Below, one piece after another: positions 17,781-28,202 of a stretch of 57,804 nt of DNA; the stretch's first letter is position 1, and the number at the start of each line of letters is the position of its first letter. The stretch is from contig JALWRC010000059.1 in NCBI GenBank assembly GCA_027080725.1, forward strand, positions 1 to 57,804. Reading direction: 5' to 3'. The stretch comes from Saprospiraceae bacterium. GTDB lineage: Bacteria; Bacteroidota; Bacteroidia; Chitinophagales; Saprospiraceae. The notes beneath the pieces are model-generated. The model was not told the DNA's origin and did not search any database. It saw only the letters and a program-made list of their open reading frames with translations. Position numbers and translations under genes: made by a program.

Positions 17781-19517
17781 ATGCTACGACAATCTCTGTT
17801 CGTATTTTTCCTTCTTCTCACCCATGGGATATTTGCTCAAACCACTTATTTCGTCTCGCTTGATGGCAGCGATGCCAACGATGGATTGTCCCCATCTTCA
17901 TCTTGGCGAACCATCCGTTATGCGGCCTCTCAAAACAGCCCGGTGACAGCAGGAGACACGGTATATATCAAAGCAGGAGACTATGGTAAGGATGATGTTT
18001 ATGTGGAGAAGAATTTTTCCGAAGGAGATGCCCGGATAAGTTTTATCGGGTATCAAGAAACACCGGGAGATATTCTATCGACGAACTTTAAGTACGGAGA
18101 CACTGTAGATCCCCACAGAATGCCACTTATCAATCCCAAGGATAGAGAAACAGAAGCCGGTATCGGTCTATACGATAATTATAATATCACTATCAAAAAT
18201 ATCCAACTGGCCAACAGTCTTACGGGTATTAGTATTTGGAATACATCTTCGCAGATTTCAAGGCACCATTTGGAGAATGTATTTATCCAGAATATCGGAC
18301 ACGAATACTCCACTGCCTTAAGTATCAAAGAAGCCGATGGCAATATCATCGAGCACGTTCTCATCGTCAACGCAACCGGTGCAGGGATGGACATTTGGGG
18401 TAATGGCAACCTCATTGAAGATGCAAAGGTTTACAGTAACGAAAGCGAAAAAACAGAAGATGGCACCTATACCTCGATGGATTACTACATCGTACTCAAA
18501 GGAGATCGCAATGTAGTAAAGAATTGTTATATCGAAAGAGTAGGCAACCTCGAAGATGTCGGTCACGGAATGGAAATAAAGGAAAGTGGAGAGCACAACC
18601 TCTTTATTAATTGTGTGGCGAAGAATATGGTAGGAGGTGGATTTAGTGTACGTTGGTCCAAGGTGAGGTACAACGAATTTCGAAATTGTACTGCTACAGG
18701 CTCCCTCCCCGATGTCTGTACCTTTCTTATACGCGATGGGGCGAGTTATAATGTATTTAACAACTGCACATCAGACGGTTGCCCGGCCGGAGTGCGCTTC
18801 CTCTTATCTGGAGAGGATGCGGACTATTGTGGCACCAAAAACGCGTTTAACAACTGTATTATTAAGGACGCCTCCGTAGTCATTGATTACAATCCCTGGT
18901 ATTATAACAGCGCACCGGCAGACAGTACTATTTTGGCCAACTGCGTCTTGGTGCATTCGAAGAAACTCGTCAGAAGCGATCGGCCAAATCATGGGAGCAA
19001 GATGATTAATTGTATCGTCACACAGGTCGATAGTTTTTCGACAGGAGATCAACCGGTTCTTTTTTATTTTTCACATTGCGACTTCTACGACAATGGGTTT
19101 GTATCACCTTCAGGTAAGAACATGGTGGAAGGGGATCCCTTATTTACTGATTGGCCCGCAGGAGACTATCATCTGACCAAAGGCAGTCCGTGCATTGATG
19201 CAGGAACAAATCTGGGAGCTTTTCCTTTGGATTACGAAGGGACTAAACGCCCACAGGGGATGGCATTTGACATAGGTGCTTTTGAGTTCAAACAATCTAC
19301 TGCCACACGAGTTTCTGATGCTGCACGTCCACTATTCTATCCAAACCCCGTATCGGATCAACTTTTTGTTCTCAATTGGAGGGATTTTCTTTGGTATGAA
19401 ATGGCTGATTTGCTTGGCCACAAATGGAAAGAAGGTGCAATATCAGACGGACAGATCCACCTGAATAGTATGGCTTCCGGTTTTTACACCCTCCGATTGA
19501 AAGATAGACAGGGGTAA
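17781..19517 (+). CDS. Secreted right-handed beta-helix protein with truncated T9SS sorting domain
   Basis: The protein opens with a signal peptide (MLRQSLFVFFLLLTHGIFA) and then TYFVSLDGSDANDG, a DUF1565-type start shared with the proteins at 4857 and 6961. Parallel beta-helix rungs with N/C/G turns fill about residues 100-480, including conserved asparagine ladders such as YNVFNNCTSDG. The ending SPCIDAGTNLG and KRPQGMAFDIGAFEF is typical of this class. A T9SS type A sorting domain begins at FYPNPVSDQLFV but stops early at LKDRQG. Deleting one G from the run at 19511-19514 would restore NGTVLVL and a stop, closer to a normal tail. I chose the ATG at 17781; a TTG lies nine bases upstream. 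Substrate is unknown. Confidence 0.82.
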   Translation: MLRQSLFVFFLLLTHGIFAQTTYFVSLDGSDANDGLSPSSSWRTIRYAASQNSPVTAGDTVYIKAGDYGKDDVYVEKNFSEGDARISFIGYQETPGDILSTNFKYGDTVDPHRMPLINPKDRETEAGIGLYDNYNITIKNIQLANSLTGISIWNTSSQISRHHLENVFIQNIGHEYSTALSIKEADGNIIEHVLIVNATGAGMDIWGNGNLIEDAKVYSNESEKTEDGTYTSMDYYIVLKGDRNVVKNCYIERVGNLEDVGHGMEIKESGEHNLFINCVAKNMVGGGFSVRWSKVRYNEFRNCTATGSLPDVCTFLIRDGASYNVFNNCTSDGCPAGVRFLLSGEDADYCGTKNAFNNCIIKDASVVIDYNPWYYNSAPADSTILANCVLVHSKKLVRSDRPNHGSKMINCIVTQVDSFSTGDQPVLFYFSHCDFYDNGFVSPSGKNMVEGDPLFTDWPAGDYHLTKGSPCIDAGTNLGAFPLDYEGTKRPQGMAFDIGAFEFKQSTATRVSDAARPLFYPNPVSDQLFVLNWRDFLWYEMADLLGHKWKEGAISDGQIHLNSMASGFYTLRLKDRQG

Positions 19518-20048
19518 TGGTACCGTATTGGTATTATAATCAAGAGATGATGGGATCGGCAGGATTACCCAATCACCAAACACACAAAACCTGTTTCGGT
19601 TTTTCGGAAGATAAGCTTGTTATCATCTCCTCAGTTTCCTCCTGTTCATTCTGTACTTTTCATATCCAAAGCTAATTACCGGCAAATTCTTCTTTCCGGG
19701 TGTGGACCTGTGTTGGCTTTTATGCCTTGACTATTTGTCTGTACGGTTATGCAAATTTACAAATCGGCCATTTCAGAGTTATTCTCACTAATTTACTTCC
19801 ATTACACTATTATTATATTACATTTGCAAATATCAAGAGTACAATTCGAAAGGTGTTTATTTGACAAATTTGGTGCTATCAAGGATTTTCAACTCGTTGC
19901 CTCGACTCTAATCAATAGGATGCTGTTGACAAATTCGTTGAATAGTGAAGAGTAAAAACACAATTAGCCATGATTATCACAAATCCCTTCCTTTTGGAAT
20001 AGACTCTATATTTTTTTATACTATTACTCCTATATAAATATTCGTCAT
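19518..20048. other. Intergenic region before the response regulator
   Basis: I see no gene, strong hairpin or clear promoter box here. The last 200 bases are AT-rich and should hold the promoter of the regulator at 20049. The first 30 bases contain the frameshifted continuation of the preceding gene. Confidence 0.5.
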
Positions 20049-20741
20049 ATGACTAAACTCTTGTTGGTAGATGATGACCTCACTATTGGGCCTTTGGTAA
20101 AGGAGTATTTGGAAGCACATGATTTTCACTGTGTGTTGTGTCACAATGCCTATGATGGCCTTCGAGTCTTCAAAGAAGATGCATTTGATTTGTGTATTCT
20201 TGATGTGGTGATGCCAATGATGAATGGTCTCGAGTTGGCCGACCATTTCATATCATTGAATTCAAATATCCCCTTCCTGTTTTTAACGAGTCAAGGTAGT
20301 TTAAACGATAGGGTAAAGGGGCTTGAAATGGGCGCAGATGACTACATTTTAAAGCCTTTTAGCATGAAGGAGCTCCTTCTTCGAATCCAAACGATCTTAA
20401 AAAGAACTGTCAAGAAAAGTAATATCCAATTGGTCAATAAGGTGTATGATATCGGTAGGTTTACTTTTCATGCGACTTCAAGAGAACTCAAAATTGACGA
20501 CCAAACAATCAGCTTAAGTGCAATCGAGGCCCAACTGCTTCAGCTGTTTTGCGAATCAAACGACGGAATTGTTCTTAGGGATAAGGCGCTGTCTGCTATT
20601 TGGAGTGACGAATATAGTTTTAAAACACGTAGCCTAAATGTATATGTCAGTAGATTGCGTAAGTACTTTCTATTAGACAAGAGTATATCGATTAAAAACA
20701 TTCACGGGAAAGGTTATCAATTGATACAAAAATTAAGTTAA
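20049..20741 (+). CDS. OmpR/PhoB-family response regulator
   Basis: This is a two-domain DNA-binding regulator of 230 residues. The receiver domain (about 1-120) has the acidic pocket DDD at 8-10, phosphoacceptor D52 in CILDVVMP, T80 and the lysine of LKPF at 102. The C-terminal winged helix (about 130-228) has RSLNVYVSRLRKYF and ends in IHGKGYQL, as usual for the family. It is convergent with the hybrid kinase at 20746 (4-base gap) and close to an HPt protein. This suggests that it is the output of a kinase-REC-HPt-regulator phosphorelay. A TATGAAATGG copy lies in the codons for DHFIS at 66-70. Confidence 0.94.
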   Translation: MTKLLLVDDDLTIGPLVKEYLEAHDFHCVLCHNAYDGLRVFKEDAFDLCILDVVMPMMNGLELADHFISLNSNIPFLFLTSQGSLNDRVKGLEMGADDYILKPFSMKELLLRIQTILKRTVKKSNIQLVNKVYDIGRFTFHATSRELKIDDQTISLSAIEAQLLQLFCESNDGIVLRDKALSAIWSDEYSFKTRSLNVYVSRLRKYFLLDKSISIKNIHGKGYQLIQKLS

Positions 20742-20745
20742 AGAA

Positions 20746-23700
20746 TTATTTCCCGAGCAACTCCCTCATCTGAGAAAAAAGTTTGATGGTGTCAATGGGC
20801 TTAATCGAACAGTCATTCATTCCCGAAGATATGCACTCTTCAATTTGCTGTGGAATGGCGTTGGCAGAGAGTCCGAGGATGACAAGCTTTTTGTAATAAT
20901 CACCGGGTAATGCTCGAATCGCTCTAGTTGCTTCCAATCCATTCATGACCGGCATCCGCACATCCATTAATACCAAATCATAGATATTTTGCTGGATTAA
21001 CTCAAGGGCTAATTTTCCATTTTCAGCCATTTCAAGGATGGGAGAATCCAACTCTGACTCTAATATCTCGGTAATTAAAAATTGGTTAATCTCATTGTCC
21101 TCAACAATCAAAATACGCAGATTGGGAGGTAAATCCATGCTTTTGCAGGGCTCTGAGTCGGGCTCACATGACGGGCAAACTTTAAAGGGGATATCAAAGT
21201 AAAATGTAGATCCCTTTCCTTTAGCCGAGCGGACACCTATTTCTCCCCCCTGCATATTGACAATATCTTTGGATATGGATAAACCTAGTCCCGTACCACG
21301 ATTGAGATAGGACTGCGAGGCATTATTCGTTTCTACCAATTGCTCAAAACTTCTAAAAACCGTTTCTAACTTATCAGAAGCTATCCCTGCGCCGGTATCA
21401 GCTATTTCAAACATCAGATGGACGGTAAGATCATCCGAAGGTAGCTGTCGAACTCTAATCGTGATACCACCATGTTCTGTAAACTTGATTGCATTACCTA
21501 CAAGATTGATAATCACCTGGTAAAGGCGGGTTCCATCTCCAACCACCATGGTAGGAATAGAGGGGTCTGCCTTGAAATCGAAGAAAAGATGCTTATCAGC
21601 TAGCTTGGAAGAGAAGATAGCTTGAACTTGCTCGACAACGACACGCCAATTGAAGGGTTCTGATTGAAATGAAAGCTTGCCACTCTCTATCTTCGCTTGA
21701 TCGAGGATGTCATTGATGATGAGCAGGAGGTTTTCACATGACAAATTGATTGCTGAAACATATTTCAGTTGCTTTTCATCTAAATTAGACTCCAGTAACA
21801 GTTTATTCAGTCCTAAGATTCCATTCATGGGAGTGCGAATCTCATGACTCATATTCGCTAAGAACTTGCTTTTGTACAAAGAGGCCTTTTGTTCTGTCTT
21901 AAGCCTAATCGTCCGCTTGCGAAGAATGTACATTAGACCAATCAAAAGCGAAAGTGCCAATATTCCTAAGGCCCAACGAACGTAATATCCCACCGATTGA
22001 TTGACGACGATGGCAAGAGCGATACGGTTGGATGAGGCGACGCCATCTGCATTCTCTGCCTTCACTTCGAAGGTATAATGACCGGGAGGTAACTGCGTAA
22101 AAACAGCTTTTCGCTTGTGTCCATTGTCAATCCACTTATCACCTGCGTATCCCTTTAGCCGGTACCAATAACGCGTTCCTTTTTGCGCCACATCATTTAG
22201 TGAAGTATAGTAAATTTCCAATAGACCACTTTGATCTTTCTCCATCTCAAAACGAGTCAGGGATTCGATACTTTGACTCAAAGGAATGGAATGATTGTAC
22301 AATGCGATATCTGACAAGACCAAAACCGGTGGAGAAGTATCTACAGGAATTGACTTGGGATCTATATCCAACATCCCATTAAATCCACCAAACAGCACTT
22401 CCCCTTTGGCATTTTTTCCAAAGGAATAGGTAATAAACCCGACATCTTCATACGTTATTTCATACTGTTTGAATCGACCTGATTCCGGATTGTAGTCGGC
22501 TACTCCTTTTCCCCCAAGCATCCAAATGTGATGATTATCGGATTCTACAATTCCGATATTTCCACCGATGTGTGGATATTTACTCTTTGGAAAATTAGTA
22601 AAATGATCCATTGCTCTATCGTAGTAACAAAAGGCACTACCGCCACCGATATAGACCCGATCCGGTGTACAAATAATATTAAATGCTCCTCCTCCTCCAT
22701 ACGTAGTAGAGTCCTCTGTTTGATGGTGATACACCCGGAAAGAATCCTTCTTGGGAAAAAAATGAAACAAATTTCCTGAATTAACAAACCAAATGGTCCC
22801 GTCCTCGTCCCGCTCTACAGCCCCGGCATGGTCATTGGTCGATGTAGTATCTATTGCTTTCGGATAATACCAAGAGGTGTCTCCGGTCACCCAATTGAAT
22901 TGGCACATCCCCTTGGCAGAACCTATCCATAGAAGTGCATCATCTTCACCGTCCACTTCTATGGAATTGAGAAATCTATTCTTGAAAATATTATTTTTAT
23001 CCACCCTGACGATATCTTCTTCGTTATTCGCTTTGTACACACCACCGGATTTCAAGCAAAACCATCTAATACCTGAAGCAGTTTCCTCCAGGTCAGTTAC
23101 ACTAACGTATCCTTGATTGTCTTTACGCGAGACATCGATAACATCCCAACCTTTGACACCGGGTCTGCAACTGTAAAAGCCTGTCATCGTCGCTAACCAT
23201 GAAGTACTGTCGGGTCCATCAAAGATGCGCAGGACCGTATTGTTGGGGTTGCCCTCACCATGCTCGAGAACAAGTTGCTTGAACTTGGAAGCATACTTTG
23301 GCAAAATATTTACACCATCAAATAGACCCAGCCACAGATTGTGATGCGAATCAAATGCCAGGGAGTAAACATTGGATTTAGAAACCCCACTTGGATTATC
23401 TTTTGAATATTGATATACATGTATCGCCTTTAGGGACCTCAAATCTACTTGCACCAATCCGTATTGGGAGGTCGCCAAGTTGAGGATTCCTTTGGGATAT
23501 TCCTTTATATCCCGAATACTCCCTTTCTTGATGGCATCGATGGATTGCTTGTGAAAAGTATGTGTTCCTCGATCAAAAATATACAAACCGCCATGCAGTG
23601 TGCCTAACCAAAGCCTACCAAAACTATCCTCAAAGACTTCAAGTACCTGAATGGGGAGACCGGTCTTAGTCGTCAAAGGATAATAATCTAAAGTTTGTTT

Positions 23701-24315
23701 CTCTTTATCCAAAGCATATAATCCATTAATGGATCCGGCCCAAATCTGCCCTCTACTGTCCTTATATATACAAGGAGTATGTCGATCTACCCCAAACTCA
23801 GGGTGAAGAAAATGAGTAAAAATACCCGTATTGGGGTCAAAATGATCCACACCTTTCGCAGTAACAAGAAAAAGACTTCCTCCTTCATCATCCACAATAT
23901 CATGAACTGAGTTACTGCTGATGGAGTGGATGTCATTTTTGTCGTGTTGATATCGTTTGAAGCATCCATGATTACGATCCGTCATTTCATTAAGGCCTCG
24001 TGTTGTGGCCACGTAGAGCCGCCCATCCTGGCTCTCAAAAAACTTATAGCAATGTGCACCGGATAGACTCAAGCTATCTCCGGACTTAGGTCGGTAATTG
24101 ACAAATTTGTATCCATCGTATTTACTCAGACCATTCATAGTGGACATCCAGATATACCCTCTTCTATCCGTGTCGATAGAGAAAACATGTGCTTGGGCCA
24201 AGCCATCTTTGACAGAAAGTTTATAAAACCGCACTTTCTCCAATTGTGCGATGCCCATATTGCAATACAAAAGCAAGACGAGATACCACAATACCAAATA
24301 TCTTGATCTCTGCAT
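20746..24315 (-). CDS. Hybrid sensor histidine kinase with propeller sensor and receiver domain
   Basis: This 1189-residue protein has a signal sequence followed by a periplasmic two-component-regulator propeller (about 30-690; repeats such as [32 protein letters not shown] and [14 protein letters not shown]). A Y_Y_Y domain (about 700-772, with [10 protein letters not shown] and [14 protein letters not shown]) and one membrane segment (about 775-797) follow. The cytoplasmic part has HisKA with H824 in [10 protein letters not shown], a HATPase domain with N941 and DTGAGI, and a receiver (1065-1189) with D1118 in VLMDVRMP. Similar hybrid regulators in Bacteroidota often end in an AraC-type DNA-binding domain and control polysaccharide use. 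Here that domain is absent, so output must go through other proteins, most simply the neighbouring HPt and OmpR-type regulator. Confidence 0.94.
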   Translation of the reverse strand: MQRSRYLVLWYLVLLLYCNMGIAQLEKVRFYKLSVKDGLAQAHVFSIDTDRRGYIWMSTMNGLSKYDGYKFVNYRPKSGDSLSLSGAHCYKFFESQDGRLYVATTRGLNEMTDRNHGCFKRYQHDKNDIHSISSNSVHDIVDDEGGSLFLVTAKGVDHFDPNTGIFTHFLHPEFGVDRHTPCIYKDSRGQIWAGSINGLYALDKEKQTLDYYPLTTKTGLPIQVLEVFEDSFGRLWLGTLHGGLYIFDRGTHTFHKQSIDAIKKGSIRDIKEYPKGILNLATSQYGLVQVDLRSLKAIHVYQYSKDNPSGVSKSNVYSLAFDSHHNLWLGLFDGVNILPKYASKFKQLVLEHGEGNPNNTVLRIFDGPDSTSWLATMTGFYSCRPGVKGWDVIDVSRKDNQGYVSVTDLEETASGIRWFCLKSGGVYKANNEEDIVRVDKNNIFKNRFLNSIEVDGEDDALLWIGSAKGMCQFNWVTGDTSWYYPKAIDTTSTNDHAGAVERDEDGTIWFVNSGNLFHFFPKKDSFRVYHHQTEDSTTYGGGGAFNIICTPDRVYIGGGSAFCYYDRAMDHFTNFPKSKYPHIGGNIGIVESDNHHIWMLGGKGVADYNPESGRFKQYEITYEDVGFITYSFGKNAKGEVLFGGFNGMLDIDPKSIPVDTSPPVLVLSDIALYNHSIPLSQSIESLTRFEMEKDQSGLLEIYYTSLNDVAQKGTRYWYRLKGYAGDKWIDNGHKRKAVFTQLPPGHYTFEVKAENADGVASSNRIALAIVVNQSVGYYVRWALGILALSLLIGLMYILRKRTIRLKTEQKASLYKSKFLANMSHEIRTPMNGILGLNKLLLESNLDEKQLKYVSAINLSCENLLLIINDILDQAKIESGKLSFQSEPFNWRVVVEQVQAIFSSKLADKHLFFDFKADPSIPTMVVGDGTRLYQVIINLVGNAIKFTEHGGITIRVRQLPSDDLTVHLMFEIADTGAGIASDKLETVFRSFEQLVETNNASQSYLNRGTGLGLSISKDIVNMQGGEIGVRSAKGKGSTFYFDIPFKVCPSCEPDSEPCKSMDLPPNLRILIVEDNEINQFLITEILESELDSPILEMAENGKLALELIQQNIYDLVLMDVRMPVMNGLEATRAIRALPGDYYKKLVILGLSANAIPQQIEECISSGMNDCSIKPIDTIKLFSQMRELLGK

Positions 24316-24474
24316 GATTCTATAGGTATTTTATGGTATTTATCGGCATGAAATGTTAAATGAATGAGCAAATATAATCAATTATCCATTTAAAAGTATT
24401 TCAGGCACCTATTAATAGCTCACTGAAAAAATTGGAATAAATAGTATCCATGCAATCTTTGCATTGCGTTTAAA

Positions 24475-24834
24475 CTAGCTCATATCCTTGTTTCTTTTTT
24501 TCATCTCGGTCAATGTTTGGCTAAAAATATGCTCAAATTCCGAAAGACGCAACTCAACTCTATCTCCCTTAATACTCTCTTTATCGACCACATCCTCAAA
24601 GTATCGCAGCATCTCGATAGCACGAATATGATTGAGGTATTCAAATTGTGTCCTCAAACTGTGTGCTGCCACTTTGATGCCCTCCAGATTGTATTCTTTT
24701 ATCGCATTACACAATTGCATAAAGTGGATAGGAGTATGATCTATAAACTTTTCTATATACTTCTTAACTAAAGTATCGGAGGACAAAAGCGTTCGAAGCC
24801 TGTCAAAATCAATTTCTTTACTCGATGAAATCAT
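24475..24834 (-). CDS. HPt (histidine phosphotransfer) domain protein
   Basis: HPt proteins carry a phosphoryl group between a hybrid kinase receiver and a final response regulator. The 119-residue product is a predicted all-helical bundle. The segment VAAHSLRTQFEYL at about 55-67 matches the HPt phosphorylation helix, whose usual form is AHxLKGxxxxL, with H58 as the phosphoacceptor; the typical lysine-glycine is replaced by RT. It lies 159 bases upstream of the hybrid kinase on the same strand, so the two may be cotranscribed. This position supports a dedicated phosphorelay. The divergence at the histidine box lowers certainty slightly. Confidence 0.8.
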   Translation of the reverse strand: MISSSKEIDFDRLRTLLSSDTLVKKYIEKFIDHTPIHFMQLCNAIKEYNLEGIKVAAHSLRTQFEYLNHIRAIEMLRYFEDVVDKESIKGDRVELRLSEFEHIFSQTLTEMKKRNKDMS

Positions 24835-25123
24835 AGTTTATGTTTTTAATTGAAAATTGGGCATACTCCGAAAATGGTTTCGTTTAAAAGTGCCTGAGGA
24901 TATCAAACTACAAGCATCTCCAAAATTAGTAAAAATCATCTTATTTTATAAGTTATTTGCATAATTCCAATTTTAGTTCTCTAACAACAACGACTCAAGT
25001 ATGCACTATTCGAGAAAGTGTTGTACCCAACTGATCCCCAAATAGGCATACCTAAGTAGTTGCGACTAATCAAACAACACGGAGTCTCCAGCAAAAGTCT
25101 ATTTACTACAGGAGCCCCAATAA

Positions 25124-26464
25124 TTATTCTACAATGATGACTCTTTTAGCAACTGAATTTGTGTTGGTTACCATTTTTATGATAAACAATCCTGTCCCGA
25201 CACTTCTAAAGTCTAACACCTTATTGGGTAAAACCCTTTTAATTTCTTTACCGGATATGCTACTTATCGACACATATTTTATTCCGGATATATTTCCATT
25301 TACCTTGAATATTCCTGATGAAGGATTGGGGGTAATACTAAAATCCGGCTTCTCTACTTCCACACTAGCATTGGTTCCTTTGATGCATATATTTGACAAA
25401 ATGCGCTCACATTTATTCATATCTTCAACTGACAAATCATAACATCCCTTTTCTAGTCCGGTGAAGACATTTGAAGAGTCGTTATGCATAAGCCTAACAC
25501 CATCTTTCGCAATAAAGAAGTGATAAGAGGGAGTGCCACCACTTGCCTTGACCCGGATAATTCCGCTTCCACTTCCTGCCGTATCAACCACTTCAATCGT
25601 ATCCAACATCAAAGAATCGGGTTGGATAATATCAATGGGCTCCCGATAGACACAATTATCAAACCCCATAGCGACGGCAAGGTAGGAACCGGCACACAAA
25701 CTATCTCTTTGCTTTCCCTTGGCTCCATCTCCCCATTCTACGGTACGTACTCCTTTGCCATTTTTAAGCCGTTCTATCTCAATACTTCCATTACAAGCAT
25801 TATTACAACTGACATTGTTATACTTGTATCGAATGCTGGTTTTGTCGCACAAATACTTCTTAATCGTCAAGAATAATGTATCCATACATAGTTTTGAGTT
25901 GGTACCCTGATATACGACAAAATAATCTCCTGGGGCCAAATCAGTTACGAATGGTCCGGTATCTCCATTACTCCAAAGGTAAGTTATAGGTTCCTCCATA
26001 CCATAAGCAGACACGGTAACGACCCCGTCCTTACAGCCGAAGCACGATTCGTCTTGCAATTCAATGACCTCAATCATTGGATCGCATTTGCAGTCTACCA
26101 GCAATTTGCTCGTTACGGTAGCACCCTTCAAGGCACACCCGGTGGGGTCATCGCTTTCTTCGATGGTCCACTTGATCTTGATAGAGTCCGGGGCCACCGC
26201 ATCCATGGAGTAAATAAATTTGAAAGAGCCTGATTTTACTTCGGAAAACTTAAGGATTTTCATCCATTTTTTCCCATTATTAAGAATCTCGTAAGATACT
26301 TTCCCATTAAAATTGCACGTAAAGGTAGCCTCTACAGTGTCAGACTTTGCACAAACAAATACTCTGGGCTTGTATGTGATATTAAGTGCAGATTGAGCAT
26401 GCCCCATATTGTTAATAAGAAATAAGAGCATTACTGAAAGAATTAATTGTATTGTTTTTTTCAT
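25124..26464 (-). CDS. Secreted protein with SprB-like repeats and T9SS sorting domain
   Basis: The 446-residue protein has a signal peptide (about 1-23) and a T9SS type A sorting domain at the end (ITPNPSSGIFKVN through VAKRVIIVE). The central part holds SprB-like repeats, for example ESCFGCKDGVVTVSA followed by YLWSNGDTGPFVTDLAPGDY. A second degenerate repeat follows with NNACNGSIEIERL and DSLCAGSYLAVAM, and a third with GIIRVKASGGTPSYHFF and LEKGCYDLSVED. Such repeats occur in surface adhesins of gliding and other Bacteroidota. Many cysteines suggest disulfides. It is the last gene of a four-gene operon, 11 bases after the beta-barrel gene, so it may be exported to the surface as a partner of the giant TANFOR protein. 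Exact function is unknown. Confidence 0.83.
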   Translation of the reverse strand: MKKTIQLILSVMLLFLINNMGHAQSALNITYKPRVFVCAKSDTVEATFTCNFNGKVSYEILNNGKKWMKILKFSEVKSGSFKFIYSMDAVAPDSIKIKWTIEESDDPTGCALKGATVTSKLLVDCKCDPMIEVIELQDESCFGCKDGVVTVSAYGMEEPITYLWSNGDTGPFVTDLAPGDYFVVYQGTNSKLCMDTLFLTIKKYLCDKTSIRYKYNNVSCNNACNGSIEIERLKNGKGVRTVEWGDGAKGKQRDSLCAGSYLAVAMGFDNCVYREPIDIIQPDSLMLDTIEVVDTAGSGSGIIRVKASGGTPSYHFFIAKDGVRLMHNDSSNVFTGLEKGCYDLSVEDMNKCERILSNICIKGTNASVEVEKPDFSITPNPSSGIFKVNGNISGIKYVSISSISGKEIKRVLPNKVLDFRSVGTGLFIIKMVTNTNSVAKRVIIVE

Positions 26465-26475
26465 AATTGGTTAGA

Positions 26476-28176
26476 TTAAAAAGTGTATGATAAGTTAAGG
26501 TTTGCAATGATTTCTTTGTAGTCGTCGTATTGCTTCGAATGATTGATGAGATAATTTGTATTGAAAGAAAGAACTGCCTTTTTAGTGATATTATAGCTTA
26601 GACCTACATTGCTCGAAATGACGTTACCATCTGATGTGCCATTAATGGAACTCAGATTGAACGTCGACGAGAAAGATACATTCCATTTTTCGTCTTTGGT
26701 CTGCTTATTTACCCCTAGGGTGGCGCCATATCGAACATTGGACAAATTTGCCAAAATAATATAATTGTAATTAGCCCCTACATTCAGACTCAGCCCTGTA
26801 GCCAACCAAGACCGGCTGTAATTGGTATTGGCAAACCAGGTAGTCATATCCGTAAATTCCTTGGTAAAAGGACTTCGATCATTGAGGGTCTGATAGTTCA
26901 AACTGACATTAACATTCTGCGCAAGAGTCGAATCCTTGGTCCAAACCCAATACGGGGAAATACTCAAATTGCTATTTACTTGTGCTACGCGAAAAGTGTC
27001 ATTGATTACGGCATTGCCGTCTTCCTGACGCAAATCGAAGGTGCTGAAATTCATGTTGACACCAAATATTTCATTTAATTGAAAAGTGACATTTCCATGT
27101 GCTAATATGTTTTTTGTCGTTTCCTTTTTGACATTGAGCAAGTTATTTCTTTGAAGGCCCAGCGTCGTATTGACTTGAAGTCGGTTCTCCAGTAGTGAGA
27201 AGCTCGGTGCTATGCTGATACGCTCCTCGTCATCCTTTAAATAATACGTACCCATGCTTTCGAACTCGGGCATGATGCGCTCGTATTTGAGTCTTAACTG
27301 CCCAAAAGGATAAATCAAATTCAATCCGGCATTGTAGGCGTAGTTGATTCTCGTAGAGGTGCGGGGTGTCAGGACATTTTTTGCTATATCCAGACTTTTA
27401 TCTACCAATGGTTGGGAGCTGACGTCTCTTGTGAAAACACTGGTGGCGCCTTCTCCGAAAAAGTAGATTCTTCTGTTTATTTTCCATTTCATATTAAATC
27501 CCAAAACGGCATTCTCCGCTGCGGCAGGCAAGCTATCTGTGGTCAGCCTGTCCAAAGAATTAGGGTCGTCTTTGCCTTTGAAATAGATGACATCAAAAAA
27601 GGTTTGATCACTCCCGATGCCCACTTTAACAGCATATCCCTTGCGAGAATAGGTGGGAACCCGTATCCCTACATTATCCAAACTATCATTCACCACCATC
27701 GCTTTTTGAAATCTTCCGTACATTGCTGCAAACCGAAAAATCCCAGGATGCATCTCAACCCCGGCACCCAAAAAAGTGTTACCCGATAACGTGTACTTGG
27801 ACATCTGTATACTCCTCCATCCTAAGTGCACGCGCAACCATTTATAGCTGGGGCTCACTCCTACCTGTTTGAAAATCGGATAAGTGCCTCTCAATCCGTA
27901 TCGCCCCAATGTAAATGAAAAGGGCAAAGAGAGTTGATTGTAGATATTGACATTGGCAGACCCGTGAATATTCCACAAATCTGTGTTATCGTAACTTCTA
28001 TCTATGCCATACGTCTTGTATATCTGGCTTCCAAAAGTCAGCCCGCCGGAGAGCGTCACTATCCTTCTCTTCTTTTCTTCCTTCGTTTTACCCTTGGCAA
28101 GTTGCCCAAATGATGGGTGATTCCCCATCATTATGCAGGATATGAGCAACAAAATTATAGAATTTTTCATCATCAT
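26476..28176 (-). CDS. Probable outer membrane beta-barrel protein of unknown function
   Basis: I do not recognise a named family. The 566-residue protein has a signal peptide (MMMKNSIILLLISCIMMGNHPSFG) and then a long series of alternating hydrophobic strands, such as LSLPFSFTLGRYGL, VGVSPSYKWLRVHLG, WNVSFSSTFNLSS and AVLSFNTNYLINHS. It ends ANLNLSYTF, with the terminal phenylalanine typical of barrels inserted by the BAM machinery. Strand count by eye is above 20, so a large barrel is likely. It sits in a tight operon: 26 bases after the fibronectin-III gene and 11 bases before the SprB-like gene. A role as outer membrane partner or assembly factor for the co-encoded surface proteins is inference. 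Confidence 0.72.
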   Translation of the reverse strand: MMMKNSIILLLISCIMMGNHPSFGQLAKGKTKEEKKRRIVTLSGGLTFGSQIYKTYGIDRSYDNTDLWNIHGSANVNIYNQLSLPFSFTLGRYGLRGTYPIFKQVGVSPSYKWLRVHLGWRSIQMSKYTLSGNTFLGAGVEMHPGIFRFAAMYGRFQKAMVVNDSLDNVGIRVPTYSRKGYAVKVGIGSDQTFFDVIYFKGKDDPNSLDRLTTDSLPAAAENAVLGFNMKWKINRRIYFFGEGATSVFTRDVSSQPLVDKSLDIAKNVLTPRTSTRINYAYNAGLNLIYPFGQLRLKYERIMPEFESMGTYYLKDDEERISIAPSFSLLENRLQVNTTLGLQRNNLLNVKKETTKNILAHGNVTFQLNEIFGVNMNFSTFDLRQEDGNAVINDTFRVAQVNSNLSISPYWVWTKDSTLAQNVNVSLNYQTLNDRSPFTKEFTDMTTWFANTNYSRSWLATGLSLNVGANYNYIILANLSNVRYGATLGVNKQTKDEKWNVSFSSTFNLSSINGTSDGNVISSNVGLSYNITKKAVLSFNTNYLINHSKQYDDYKEIIANLNLSYTF

Positions 28177-28202
28177 TTATGGTTTATATCCGAGAGGAGA
28201 AT

